Source: Pholiota molesta
Lineage: Eukaryota; Basidiomycota; Agaricomycetes; Agaricales; Strophariaceae
Direction: 5' to 3'
DNA length: 64,000 bases
Assembly (NCBI GenBank): GCA_014925825.1
Contig: JACGCK010000220.1
Location: 1 to 64,000, forward strand
In this document: piece after piece, positions 10,034 through 22,591 of the stretch
Numbering within the stretch: position 1 is the first letter of the stretch
How the letters are laid out: the number at the start of each line of letters is the position of its first letter
Notes under the pieces: model-generated
What the model saw: the letters and a program-made list of their open reading frames with translations, nothing else
What the model was told of the DNA's origin: nothing
Database searches by the model: none
Made by a program: the position numbers and the translations under genes

Positions 10034-12166
10034 ATGAAGACGCCTTCCATTCCTTTGTTTTTCTCCCTCGCTCTTTTGGCTTCATCATCGGCATCAGCTT
10101 ACACATGGCCTTCGCCACAATATGACGCTCTGGAAAAATTGTTGTACGAGGGAACGCGGCTTGATGGTCAAAGCCTGGCGGATTTGGCTTCGGGTTGCAA
10201 GTCGCGTCAAGGCGGGGGAAATGTCGCTGCTCAATGGCTTCGTTTCGTGAGTGTCTCATTTGGTTTGATTGCTGATTTTTCACTCATATAGTCGAACACA
10301 TCCAGGCCTTTCATGACTTCGTCACATGCGATGCGGCTGCAGGAATTGGAGGCATCGATGCATCTCTTTTCTATGAGCTTGATAGGGCTGAAGTAACAAG
10401 CCTTTTATCCGTTTCTGTCCGTCCCAGGAAGCTAATAACTAGTTTCTTCTGTGCAGAATCCTGGCACCGGTATGACCGCTACTGCGGCTGAGTACCTACT
10501 ATTTGCCAGCAAATACATTTCACGTAAGTCGTTGGTTTCTGTTCTTTATATCTGTTCTTGACCTCATTCCTATTTTGCGCCTAGGTGCCGATGTCGTTGC
10601 GATAGGTGCCACCCTCGGTGTAACTTCTTGTGGTGGCCTGAATATTCCATTCCGAGGGGGTCGTATCGATGCTACAACTGCTGGTCCATACGGCGTTCCG
10701 GAAATTGACCAGAGTATCGCCACGCACACCCAGCGCTTCGGGACTGCAGGACTCAGCCCGACAGAGATGATTTTGCTCGTCGGTTGCGGGCATACGCTTG
10801 GTGGTGTGCATAGCGCCAATTTCCCGAATGTAGTGCCTCCTTCCGGAGGACAGGATGTGATTCAGCAGTTCGATACTACAGGAAATAAGTTTGATTATAC
10901 TGTGTGAGCTCTAAGCTTGTTCCTTTCTTGTTTCTCAGTTGAGCTCAATATTTTTGTAGAGCATCGGAATACTTGGCTGGGACGACCAGAAATCCTCTCG
11001 TCATGGCTGCTAACGTTACTCTAAGATCGGACGCTCGCATTTTTGATAGTGACGGCGGTGCCACATTGCGCAAGTTCGTCTTGACTCATGTTGCTTTCAT
11101 GCTTTCCCTATGCCATTCTGATAAATTTAATTTGTCAACCAGTCTCGTTGCATCCGGGCAAGCCCAAGCCCAAGCATCATGCAGAACTGTTTTGACGAAG
11201 ATGCTCGAAGGTGTTTCAAAAGACACCGTATTTACGGAGACCATTGAAATTCTTCCGGCGAAAGTCATCGATCCTAAATTGACGGTGGCGAACGGACACC
11301 TGATCTTCCAAGCCGATCTGCGCGTGAGGAACCCCTTGAACATCTTTGCAGGCATATATCTTACTAACATTAATTATCTTGCACTAGCTCACCCAAGCCA
11401 TTGGATCCAACGCTCCCTCAAGCCGGATTGTCACCATGTTCTGGTGCGATCGGCGAGGCTCAGCGGCCAACTGTACTGGCACGATGAACACCGCCAGAGC
11501 AGCGGCTACTTCCCAACCTCCATCCTCCCCTGTCGCTCTCCAGGAAGGTTACTATTTCAACCAATATTCATTCCGTGTCCTTATTAGCTCGACTCAGTCA
11601 GTTGGTAGTTTTTGGTTTACGGTGAAGGACGGAGCATCGACAACGACATATACTAATGGCGGTGCACTCTACAAGTTGGAGCAGGATAATGTTATCTTTG
11701 CGCCACGTCTGGTAGAGTCGTCGAATACTGGATCACACGGACACCATAGAGGTCCACGAGGCTCAGGAGGCTTCCAAGCATCCTCGGGCTCACATGAGGT
11801 TGTGGTTGGAGTAGGTCATTTGTATCATCCTTTCCCAGAATAATAAAAATTCATCTCAGTTATTAGATCCGGTCTGAACTCTCCCCGTCCACGGTCTTCG
11901 TCGACTCGATTGAAGTAGCTAAATCCAACACCCAGCTTCCCGTCAAGAGCACAACTACACTTTCCCTATCACAAAGCATTAAGCCTTTTGGCGGATATAA
12001 ATTCTACTCTGGAACCATCCAAGCAGATACATCTGGGCTCACTTTCGACATCAGCGCGGTCATTGGGGGTGTCACATATACTGAAGAATATTTGAGCCCT
12101 CAGCTTCCTGCTTTAGTCTCTTACACCACATCGTCTGTCGCCGCCGCTTCAGTCCCCAATGCTTAG
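10034..12166 (+). CDS. secreted heme peroxidase with long C-terminal extension
   Basis: Plant/fungal heme peroxidase superfamily, which oxidises phenolic or other substrates with H2O2. The signal peptide is MKTPSIPLFFSLALLASSSA. LRFAFHDF holds distal Arg and His. VGCGHTLGGVHSANF holds the proximal heme-ligand His. Eight exons (10034-10246, 10306-10392, 10457-10523, 10585-10903, 10960-11073, 11143-11323, 11388-11810, 11867-12166) give 567 residues. The 69-bp intron at 11074-11142 is in frame and could be read through, but removing it aligns better with relatives. Class II ligninolytic peroxidases have about 340-370 residues. Here about 240 extra residues follow the heme domain and look beta-rich (GYYFNQYSFRVLISS). 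Likely extracellular; substrate unknown. Confidence 0.85.
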
Positions 12167-12659
12167 CTAGGTTTACTTTGCTATTCTGTGTATCGTGTTA
12201 GATATCTCGAATATGGACATTCTGCGATGGATTTTCCCTCTCTCAGCATTTACACCCTGTCCCATGTCACTTTCTTTCATTTCCTTAAGAGACTTCTTCG
12301 CCTGATTTATGTGCACTTAACTTCTTGTGATTATTGTCAAACACCATATTGTTAACGCACCTGTAATGCACCGAATTTTGATGAGCAATTGCCAATGGAA
12401 GGAGGTGATGTAAAATTTAGAGATATCTGGCAAAGTGTCGGGCTAGATTACTTATATGCAGAAGTTTTGGATGTATAGCCTCCAGATATTCTGACATGAT
12501 GGTCGAGAAATAATCGATACAGGAAGGGACTCCTCTCAATATCCCTCCTGGCAGTCGAGATAATATCATTCTAAATATAGACATTACAAAAGACGATAAT
12601 TCACACAGGTGGCCCATCAATTCCCTCTTGTTTAACGTTCAACAACCCAAAGCCCCGCC
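12167..12659. other. intergenic, nothing recognised
   Basis: 3' flank of the peroxidase gene and promoter of the methyltransferase gene. AT-rich, no repeat or frame of note. Confidence 0.5.
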
Positions 12660-13570
12660 ATGAAATTGTCCAAGGCATTGAGTCCTTTTCTGGGCCTATG
12701 GCTTGGGGTGACGATAGCATTTTGGCCGACTCTGAAGGAGGTTCTGCGCAACCCGATCCTTTTATTGCGCCCCGCCCAGCTCTCACAGCTCTATATGAGT
12801 AAGCTGTGGCTGGTGTTCGGGGATGGGATTGACGGCAACGCAAAACCGCTCAAAGACGCACACATCACCCCAAATGCATACGGAGTCGTTCTTGATATCG
12901 GCGCAGGTGGGTTTCTGTCGTGGTGAATTACCTATGGCGTGGAACGCGCACGCTCATCGACAGCTCTCAATTATGCATAGGCCACGGCCACACGGTGCGA
13001 TACCTCAATCGCCAGCGGGTCTCACGCTACATTGCCCTTGAGCCCAATCATCTCATGCATCCGCATATCCGGGCGCTCGCGAGCGCCGCAGGCTTCCACG
13101 AGGCCGACGGCACCCTCGTCCTCCTTTCGTGCGGCGCGGAAGATACCTGTGCCATCCTCTCCGCACTGGCACCGGCGTCCAGAGCTGAGGGTGCAGCGCA
13201 GCCGCCCCGCCCGCCGGTGGACACCATAGTGTCGGTGCTGACGCTCTGCACCGTGCCCCGCCCCGCGCGCTGCGTCGCGGGCCTGGTGCGCGACGTGCTG
13301 GCGCCCGGCGGGCAGTTCCTGATGTACGAGCACGTCCTCAGCCACCACGCGGACGCCGCGCGGTGGCAGCGGCTCTGGGCGCCTGTGTGGGCTCTGGGCT
13401 TCGATGGGTGCCGGATGGACCGGGCGTCGGATGTGCTGCTCCGGGATTTGACGTTGGCGGGGGAGGAGGGGGAGGAGGTCACTGCGTGGCGTGAGTACAC
13501 GCTGGAGAACCAGGAGTCAGATGAGGAGGCTTTACTTGTTCATATTGTTGGGAGGTTTGTTAAGGCCTGA
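12660..13570 (+). CDS. membrane-anchored SAM-dependent methyltransferase (METTL7-like)
   Basis: Class I SAM methyltransferase of 278 residues in two exons (12660-12906, 12981-13570). A hydrophobic N-terminal anchor (LSPFLGLWLGVTIAFWP) precedes the domain. Motif I is VVLDIGAGHGHTVRYL, split by the intron. RYIALEPN holds the acidic post-I position. VLAPGGQFLMYEHV is the region after motif III. This arrangement resembles METTL7/TMT1-type and other type-11 methyltransferases found at membranes or lipid droplets. The second exon is very GC-rich with strong third-position bias. The substrate is not indicated. It lies about 9 kb from the first P450, so membership of the metabolite locus is possible but not shown. 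Confidence 0.8.
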
Positions 13571-15733
13571 TTTATGATGAATGACTCCGTATTTACTTGG
13601 ATTTTTACTTTTCGCCCAGCATGGCCCATATTGTTTTTCATCTTTCTAAATGCTTCTCCTCTCTCTATGGTGATCTGCCGCTTTAAACCTCTCTCTTTTT
13701 CGATTGCTGTTGATTTATCACTGTCCCAGTGTAGCTTGGTAATATGTAGGTCTTGCCATTGTGGATGGCCTTAGCTGGTTGCCATATTTCGAGCTGTGCT
13801 GTACGCTTTTAATACCGCTAGGATCTAGTTTATTATATGAATTTTCATTTGCGCATGGTCTGAGAAACTGTCTTGACATGGCGAGAGCACACATATCTCT
13901 AAGTAACCCACACATAATTCACAGCCTATCCTGAGATAACAGCCAAAGCCTGAGTCAATATAGACGTCCGATACAGTCATACCATCTCTATTCCAATACT
14001 CTGGTGTGTTTCGACCGTTGACAGCGATAAATCAGTATACTTACAATGAAGCTCAAACGAGCTCCAACCCAGAATAAAGATCAATCCATCAAGCAGCTGC
14101 GTATGTGGGCAAGTGGTGCATCCATTCGTCGCTGGAGGGAATAGTCAGGTGCACGCAATTTGGATGGGACACACAGATGCACGAGAGTAAACCCGACAAC
14201 GTGGCTCGTTTCGAGTCTGCGTCGATACATACTGCTTCGTACTGAGAGTCTGAGCACTTGAGCTTTCAAGTGCCATTTAAAACAATGTTGTTGACGAAAT
14301 CGGCAACCTTGTAGGGTAAATGTCCTCCCGCGGCACGGTGCCTTTTGCGCTGGAGGCGGCGCACCCTGGGAGAAGGGATGTGGACATCATTTATTACATT
14401 AGCCGCCCTGTGGCACACTGTGACGGAGGTGAGCTGTAGCGTCCTAGCGCCGACTGTTATTTTTAGAGCGGGCGCTTGTGCTCAACATCGTGGCCAGCCT
14501 GTCCATTGGTCATTTCTGATGTAGAAAACTGGCGGCTATTTTCTTTCTTCGAGCTCTGTATTTGTTTTCGTTGTTATTACAATTTTGTAAGTTGATCCAT
14601 CAAAAAATTATATCAAGTACTCTTCTTTGTAGAGCCAGGGTGACCTAGTATGCGGGATTATTCCCGTGCTTAAATATCGGGTGTATGCTGTACTTACGAC
14701 CCTAATGTATCACATTCACTTGTTACTGGGCTGCACTAGGTTGGGTACAGTGATATGTTTATTTACTGCACAGGAGATGAACGCGACGATGAATTCCTCG
14801 TAGTACACAAGAGGTTTATTATGCTAGAAGTATATAGTTCAACTTCATCTCAATTTTCAGTATGGTTCTAATAACATCTCAACTCGCATTACGATTGTCA
14901 GGCAGTTTCGGATTCGTCTCTGCGGGACATGCTTTTCAAACACAAAATGAGTTCGGACTGCAGTCCAGTTACGCTTGTCGTCTATCCGAAAACAATTATG
15001 TACGGACACAATACGGACGGGATGTTCAGATGATCAAGCGGACACAATCATTGAACGTCAGGGGTTTTATCTGGTTATCACTAAAGATGCTGTTACAGAT
15101 AGGAGGTGTAGACAGCAATTCATGCAAGCATCTTCTGCATTGCAGTAGGTTTGATGCTTTCGAAAGGAAGCTATACTACACCATCGTAGGAGAAGACCCA
15201 AAGGCGATCTTTCGACCGTCTAACCATTTACAGGATCGAGGCAGTATTTCCTAGTGGAGCTAGAGAGTTCGCCAAGAGTCCGCAGATATCACATTTGTGT
15301 CTTCCCTTCGACTTCCGTTCGAAGTGCTCAAAAGTATCAAATGGTAAGTGAGATCCCACACTATGCATGTTCAAAGGCCTTTGAATTTCACTAGAGTAGC
15401 TGCTAGACCTGTAATGTATCACTGTAGTTTTTGTATTTACCTCACTCATGGGCTTGTGGAGGTGGGAACTCACGTCAAAAGGCCTAGCAACGGCGGGGTG
15501 AGAAATGTGATTGATGGCGTGGAATGATTCTCACGGGGAAAGTGCACCCTGCTTTGTTCGTTCATTTTCCCTCCGACGACGACGCCTCGCTGTGCCCGCC
15601 TCCTCCCCGTCCTTTCCTCTCCTTAGTCTTTCCACCCCGCATCTCCTTGCGGACACGCTCTTTTTCAGCTAGTCTTTACGACCAGCCTCCCTTTCCCCCG
15701 CTTTTTATCCTCTGTATCATTCTCTTCCGCAAA
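13571..15733. other. long intergenic stretch
   Basis: About 2.1 kb without a supported gene. A 130-codon ATG frame at 14862-15254 has no recognisable features. The last 200 bp form a pyrimidine-rich leader (C/T tracts from about 15590) of the gene at 15734, as is common before well-expressed fungal genes. Confidence 0.45.
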
Positions 15734-17620
15734 ATGGGCATCTCCCACATCCATGTCCACAAGAACAAGAAGCCCCGCAGCCCAGCTGCTCCCGAGGTCG
15801 TTGAGAAGAGGGACATCGTAAAGAGGGACACACTATGTGCGTTTGCGCCAGCCTCCTCGCTGCTGACCTGCCCCTGATTCTGTCATCACAGGCAATCTGT
15901 ATCTCTCCCCCACGATGGGGCAGACCATCGACTCGCTGCAGCCCTTGACGATCACCTGGAACAGCTCCTGCATCGCCGACAGCCAGCTCGACATCTACCT
16001 CATCTCCCCCACCTCTGACCACCCCGCATCCACCTCTGGCAAGACGTCCCCAACGCCGCCGGCACCTACACCGCCGAGCTCATGCCCCGCTGGTGGAACG
16101 CGACCGCCTCCCAGCTCCTCCAATTCAGCATCCTCCCCCACTCCAGCGCCGTCTTCGCCTCCGGCCTCTTCGCGCCCCCCGTCTTCACCGCCACCTACAC
16201 CCAGCCCGCCTCCGGCATGCCCGCCTCCGCCAACACCAACGTCATCGACAGCGGCGTCACCGTCGTCGGTACGCCCAAGAAACCAAACCACGGCAAGTAC
16301 GCCGCCGCCGTCCTCGTCCCGCTCATCTTCATCGCGCTCTGCGTCGGCGCCTACATCCGGCACAAGCGCTCCAAGGGCATCGAGAAGCGCAAGCGCTGGA
16401 CCCAGGCCGTCGACAAGCGCATGTCCACCATCTCCACCGACTGGAAGTCCGTCTCCGGCGCGGGCGCGAACGCCGCCATCCGCAACTCCATGGCCGTCGG
16501 CAACCGCAACTCGTCCTTCTCCTTCGGCGCGCTGCGCCCCGCGAGCACGTACGCCGTCGAGGGCGAGGACGCCGGGTCTGCGGGCGTCGGCGCCGCGGGC
16601 CGCCAGATGTCGCAGATGCGCACCGGCGTCGGCCTGCGCAACCCCGTCGGCATGGCGGGCGCGGCCGAGCGCGTGTCGCGTGTCTCGTTCGCGCCGGACA
16701 CCCGCGTTTCGCGCGTCTCGTTCGCCGACTCGCGCCCGTCGGGCGAGTCGCGCAGGACAAGGGCGTTCCACAGCGCGTACATCCCCCCGGTGCCCGCGCT
16801 GCCCGAGCAACTCAACGACGCGGGCAGCAATGACCACACATCCGACGAAGCCACAGCACAGTTCTCGCCCAGACAGACACAAGGACCGATTACGCTGACG
16901 CCCGAGGACATCCGCGCGCGCGCCGTCGCCGGGGAAAAGCGGAGCCAGGAGGACAATAACCTCGCGGACTTCATGCCCGCGCTGAGCAGTACGTACCCCT
17001 TGCCCGCACCGCATCTGCGCTCGATCACTAACGCGCTTCTTTCCCCGTCACCCTGCATAGTGATGCGCACGCAGTCCGAATCCGACGACTACCTCCTCCC
17101 GACGCCCGCGTCCCCGCCGCCCGCCTTCCCGAAGCCGCTGCCCGCGGCCGCCCCGGCGCGCATCGCGAGCCCGGTGATCGCGGCGATGCCGATGCAGCCG
17201 ATGCCCGCGAGCGTGATGTCGCCGGACGAGATGCTGCGCGCGTACGCGGAGCGCAAGAAGATGTCGATGGGCGCGGCGCCGAAGGGGGGCGTGGCGGCGA
17301 TCAGCTACCCGATGCCCGTCGCGCACCCTGCTTCGCCGCCGCCCGCCAGTAGCAACATGCGGGTGCTGTATAACGCGACTCCCACGATGAGCCCGACGAA
17401 TACTGGGAATGGGTCGGTGGACACGGCGGGCCAGTGGAGCATGCCGGAGGCGTACCCCGGGTACGCGGTGGGCGGCGGGAACCAGAACCAGAACCAGTAT
17501 GCGTTCGGGCACCACCCGAATGTGTCGATCGGGGTGGGCGCCGCTTATGGCGGGGCGCAGTACGCGATCGGCGACGATGAGGAGGACCTGTCGCAGGCGT
17601 ACGGGGGGCATGCTGCGTGA
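15734..17620 (+). CDS. conserved single-pass membrane protein, basidiomycete type
   Basis: Exons 15734-15836, 15892-16988 and 17061-17620 give about 586 residues once one missing base is allowed. The lumenal part includes NLYLSPTMGQTIDSLQPLTI, then RIHLWQDV and AGTYTAELMPRWWNATASQ. One membrane helix (YAAAVLVPLIFIALCVGAYI) is followed by a basic stop (RHKRSKGIEKRKRW) and a long disordered cytosolic tail with SRVSF and AFHSAYIPPVPALP motifs. I recall such proteins across Agaricomycetes but know of no function; a wall or surface sensor is a guess. Between SPTSDHP and RIHLWQ the frame shifts in a CCCC run at 16022-16025, where a fifth C would restore it. Codons are strongly G/C-ending. The intron at 16989-17060 is in frame. 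Confidence 0.75.
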
Positions 17621-19484
17621 TGACTCATGAAACTCTTTTTATGTTTGATTTTTGTCGTACGCCTCCCCCCTCCCCTGGTCTCCCTGCGTCTTTCTCTCCC
17701 CTTCTTCTGTCTGACTGTCTGTCTCGAATCTGTGTGTTTCCGAACCTTCGATGCCCTCCCTGTGTAATTTGGTTTTTCCTTTTCTCGTTTACAATGCGCC
17801 CCGCGCCGTCGTTTCTGCCGCCCGCCCGCCCCCTCTAATTTATCGCCCCCTGCGTGCGGCCCCATCCACCACCCCTGCGCTGTGTACCATCTCGAACCCC
17901 TCTTCTTTCTCTCTTCCGCTACTACTACTACTCGTGACGAACCTTCCGAATTTCCGAACCTTCCGAATTTCCCGCCGATACCGTCCCGCGCGGATAGCAT
18001 CGCACACACCCTGTTTATTCTTAAATGTCTATACTTCCTATACACATACATATATACCTTTCTCCCGCCGTAGGTCGTTGATGCGCCTGCGCTTTTGATT
18101 ATACCTTTCTCTGAGCCTATATGAAGTAGCTGTTCGTAGGGGTGTTGTCGTGTGTGTCATGTTTGATACCAGGTCTTTTTCGATACCAGGTGTTTTATCG
18201 TGTCTTTGGCGATGATGCATGGATACGCACCCGGCCTCTGGCTTTTTTTGTTTATATGATGATCCTTTGCCCTGACCTCTTTCTTCCGTGTTCTTCATGC
18301 TCCCCATGTTATTGCTTCAAATTTGCTCTGGGGCGCAGGAGCCTCTCTGCCGTTGCATAATCTTCTTTTTGTTTTTTTTCGTGGGATGGCTCGATCGTCA
18401 TTTCGATTGTTAGTGTTCATCCTTTTTCTGATTTGATATATCGAGTACGTATGTACGTCGAATAAATTCGATGGGTTGTTGCGCCTGCCTAGTACCTAGT
18501 ACCTACATACAAGTCTCAGTGGGTTATTGCTTGATTTTGTGCTCTTTGTTGTTTTCTTTTGGGTTGCGTTTTTTGATACCGATGCCTTCGTGGTATTTAC
18601 TGACATAAACCTTGTTTGTATATCCTATGCACCTATTTCGTGAATAGCAGCGTATATTCTTGTTTTCAATGCTTGTTTTGCTTTTAGAGTGTGTATGTGG
18701 CGTGGGAGAGAATGGTAAGATGAGTGCAGCCAAGATTACGATCAAAAACACAACACTCTGAAAAATCCTCACAAACCCGCTCACAACCCCTCCTCCGCTA
18801 CTGTTCTTTACCACTAAGACAGAGCCGTGCGAGAGAGCGAGAGGCCAGAGGTTTTTGACTGCGTGGGAGGCGAAAACTACGGGAAAAAAGGAGGGGTGGA
18901 CGTAAGACGGCGCCAGCCCATCGCCTGCCTCTTCCTACCACCATCTTCTGTGCCCTTGTGTCGCCCTTAGACCTAGGGACACTGTACCTGTACCCTCACC
19001 TGAATAGTGAAGATGCACATCCTGCAAAATGGCGGGGAAAGGCCTGTGGGTTGCTCGTGCACACTCCACCTCCTCTCAGCCCTTATCGCACTCATCGCAA
19101 CTCATCGGGCGCGATCGGCAGCATCTGGGCCCTCATCAATGCCTCTTCCGACCTTAGGGAGACGCAAGCGACGGAATCGAGCGGATCGCGCGAGACTTTT
19201 GGGGGTGACACGCAGGATGACATTGGGACGACAAGCAGTCTGGCACGAACATCGCTGCCCCTCCGTGCCTCACCACTATGCTTTGAGTCGCAGGGTCCCT
19301 TTTGCCTGAGTCAGTGCTATGTCAGACAATCCCGCCAAGTTGCCCGAGGTTGCCATGCTTGACAATTTACATACCTATGTTGTATATATTTAATTTAATT
19401 TAAAACCCACTGTGAAAATAAAGCCAGCAAAGCATGACAGATTGGCGGTCTAATCTTCAGGATGGAATCATTCCGAATCAAGCA
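17621..19484. other. gene-poor, pyrimidine-rich region
   Basis: Starts with the T/C-rich 3' flank of the membrane protein gene. Frames in 17.6-19.4 kb are low-complexity and unconvincing. Short ACT and CTTCCGAATTT repeats occur near 17920-17970. Confidence 0.45.
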
Positions 19485-20280
19485 TTGGATTGCTTCCACC
19501 AGGAGAAGGTATAGCACTGTACATGACCCTGCTCGACCCGCACCTTACCCATGGAGCAGAAATAAGCCCGGATGCCAACAAGAGTAATCTTGCCCCAGTG
19601 CAAAAAATACAGTGCGGGTTTATATGTCATCTACTAGGCTTACCAAAAAATTCCTCAATTGTTGTGCTCTTTACCGAGACCAGACTTACACCACTAAAGT
19701 TTCGAAGACTGCTGGCAACTTGAAGTATCTTGTGGAATTACCAGCAGAACGTCTAGCTCACAAAGCACTCCAAGACTCCATATATCTTAATAGAAATGGC
19801 CATTAATCTTGGATCATAGACATATGTTTAAGGTCATAAAAAGCATGGAGCTTGGCATTGACTTCCCTGACATCTCAGAAATTAACTCAGACATTGTCAC
19901 TACTTTGATAAGGTCTATTAGGGAAGCAATGAAAGAACAAATTCAACAAGAGCTAGAACACACTTTGAAACTGTATTTACTTCACAGCAGATTTGAATAC
20001 TGTCCAAAAGGCAAAGGACCCAAACAGATTACCTCTTCTTGAGACACTACCTGAAAATACCAAATGCAGATCACAGAAAGTCTCTAATGAGGTTAATTCT
20101 GTCTTGTCATCCAATAGCACTGGAGAGATTGAAATATACCGAGCTCATTATTATTAACAACAGGGAAATTAAATGATTACTCGGAATATTTACTCATGAA
20201 ATCCTCCACATCTCTGATGACAACACTGATATTGGTCCCAGCTATGCCTCTGGATTGGTTGGTCAATCTGCCGAGAAGTA
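19485..20280 (+). pseudogene. relic of a non-LTR retrotransposon (reverse transcriptase C-terminal part)
   Basis: Three successive frames, broken by shifts and stops, match the C-terminal part of Agaricomycete LINE-type polyproteins. Recognisable pieces are TLLDPHLTHGAEISPDANKS and FICHLLGL with LFTETRLTPLKFRRLL. They continue with LKYLVELPAERLAHKALQDS, then LYLLHSRFE and LRHYLKIPNADHRKSLMRL followed by ILSCHPIALERLKY. The order is as in intact elements, but the frame is lost near 19722, 19806 and 20040. No 5' part of the element and no 3' tail were found, so this is an old truncated copy. Confidence 0.75.
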
Positions 20281-20474
20281 GTACAGGTGGTGCGGGAATG
20301 GTTTCTTAATTACCTTGGGTATGGGGGTCATATGGACGTCTAGGCAAAGAGCTGGAGGGACATCTCTGTATGATCAATGTGCTCTGGGTCCGGAGGCGAA
20401 GATACGTAGCTGGCATGTATCGGGATAATCTTCGGGACACAGTGGCCTGGCAGGGGCCAATGCTGTGTATAATT

Positions 20475-20498
20475 TATCACTATCACTATCACTATCAC
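20475..20498. repeat. hexanucleotide microsatellite (TATCAC)4
   Basis: Four perfect copies of TATCAC in tandem, noncoding. Confidence 0.9.
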
Positions 20499-20813
20499 GA
20501 CGTCGGACGATCCAAATTACACCGTCACACAATCACAACATCGGCGTCTACAGCGGCGATTCAACCAAGTCAGCCATGTGGACGAACTACCACCAAACTT
20601 CCTCAGACTGTTGTTGCCAAACGCTGTTGAACCGGACATAAACATATCTAACTCGATGCTCGGCGCTTAAGGTGTTCTTGGGTACAACCTCCGCCTTGCT
20701 GCCTACTACAAGCCTACTACTTCGTACTAGATGTAACACCAAAAGCCGTATGTTGGTTAGGCGGAGGCCAGAGCTTGCCGAAGACCCACCCAGCCTGGTC
20801 ATCAGGAATGAGG

Positions 20814-20829
20814 CAGCAGCAGCAGCAGC
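20814..20829. repeat. CAG microsatellite, first array
   Basis: Five CAG units. A second array lies 67 bp away at 20896-20916. No convincing gene frame spans them. Confidence 0.85.
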
Positions 20830-20895
20830 GACACGCTGACCGCGGGTTCAGTAGCGCGGCAGGAGAGCACGAGCGCGTCGGTAATGCGTAGCCCG

Positions 20896-20916
20896 CAGCA
20901 GCAGCAGCAGCAGCAG
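20896..20916. repeat. CAG microsatellite, second array
   Basis: Seven perfect CAG units, next to the first array. Confidence 0.9.
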
Positions 20917-22591
20917 CCCCGCACTTGAGGCCTGTGCCGCTCCCGCCCCTCGCCCGCCGCATATCCGCCGCACTACTTACTCGTATGCCTGGAATCTACC
21001 TAATGTCTGGGCATGCACCGCATCTGCATCAGCCGCCCCTCGTCGCGTCGAGGATGTGCGCCTCATCCTCCACGCCGTAGCGGATCCCCCCGCTGGCGAG
21101 CCCGGTCTGTCATCGTGCTTACTTATGCGTATGTGTACTTGCGGGTCCCATGCGCTCTGCTGGCCTGCTGTTTCGGCCGCTCGTGATAACCCCAAGCGTA
21201 ACCCCAGCAACAGGGTGGAGCTCATTACTTGAAGCATCCCCCGCGACACCCAGCACACTGCATACCAAGTGCACATCGCGCGTAAGTACGAGCGTTGCGA
21301 GCAACTGCCCCCGCGTTCGCGCAGGCCGAGAGCCTGCATCAAAGTGCCCATGTATTCGCGCTGATCTAGCATGCCGGAGGCCCCACGAGGTGTCCCGCCG
21401 CAGATGTAGGTTGCGCAGCAGCAATAGGCTCCGCCTGTTAAGCATCGGCCTGACCGTCCTGTGCGTGCTTTTTTCTGTGAGGATTCGCTATTTTTCTCGT
21501 TCTTTTTACCTTATGATCTTCCTAGTTGTGCTTGTGATTGATGCCATACCTTCCTTTTCACTGTCATTTCCAATTGCTTTTCCTACCGCACAATATCGTT
21601 GCCATTCTTACTCCACTACTACTTCCTTGATGGAATTCCGCCTCTTTTAAGTCTATCCATGTTACATATATTGCACACACGGACTTATCCAGTCCGACCT
21701 CCACCGCTTCTTTCATTCCTGGAATTCTGCTGCGGATATATTTCTTCTATCTGATATTTTCAAATTTCTTTCTGTGCTGCTTTTCCAAATACCTCTTCAG
21801 TTATCCATGTATGTATCGCGTTTTTCTTGCTTCCGAATTCTTCTTTCTTGTTTCTTTCCCCTTTCTACGGATTGACATCGCTGCAGTCTGTCTTTGCCAT
21901 TGAACCTACCCATGAATTTTCGCGTTGTTCGTGTACGTTTTACGTATGTATACTTGCCATTGACTTCCGGTTCTGCAAACCCGTTCCTGTCCTGATTTCA
22001 ATTGCTTATATATATATTATTTCCCGCTTATTGTCCCTTGAGGCAATTACCTTTTTTAGTGCGTCTTCATCTGGCTATACATACTCGGTCACTTTGGTAT
22101 CTATGTGCAAAGACTTATCTGTCATTTCGCAACATGGCACGCCACGCGATTCAAGATAAGGGAATGACATGTGTACTTCTTCGGCAAGATACCATTACGG
22201 GGTCGCACTTCATCGGTCGAGGTCGCAGCGTGGGTGCCGCTCTATAGTATTGATGTCGAGTCAACGTACTTAGGTCAACGTCTATGATGAATATAAATGA
22301 GAGCAACAGTTTCAGTTTCAGTATTTGTAAGTCTCCGAGCAATTAAAAAACGCCACGCTCGTGATCCTGATATCGGACGAGGCCGCAGATCGAGCACATA
22401 CTATGAATTCAATTCTCGATTAAGCTTTGTACTTGACACCCGCTTCTGGAAGTCGAAAGCCCAGAGAATTACGCCACACCGCCTATGTTCTGATTAGGAC
22501 GCGGACTGAATATTGGATGGTGATCGATTCCGGGCCCATTACAATAAATACATATGTACGAGCGTTCTATGACTTGACTCGAGAAACAGCC

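Larger units (their letters stand above)
20281..22591. other. gene-poor region with microsatellites
   Basis: Holds a TATCAC array and two CAG arrays. A GC-rich block at about 20.8-21.4 kb has no coding resemblance I can defend. The final 300 bp are the promoter of the P450 at 22592. Confidence 0.45.

Noticed and set aside
14862..15254. 130-codon ATG frame in the 13.6-15.7-kb gap
   Set aside because: No recognisable motif, no supporting promoter or intron signals and ordinary length for chance.
15915..16898. Long Ser/Pro-rich open frame on the plus strand in the membrane protein gene
   Set aside because: Its first 35 codons are the real frame, but after 16025 it is only a shadow of the GC-rich true frame and has no family resemblance.
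15995..17014. 339-codon open frame on the minus strand
   Set aside because: Low-complexity shadow of a gene with strong third-position GC bias; such genes give long antisense frames.
18958..19362. 134-codon frame upstream of the retrotransposon relic
   Set aside because: No similarity to retrotransposon proteins or any family I know; low-complexity composition.
20814..20916. CAG arrays as a polyglutamine-coding exon
   Set aside because: No open frame with gene-like flanks spans both arrays; treated as noncoding microsatellites.
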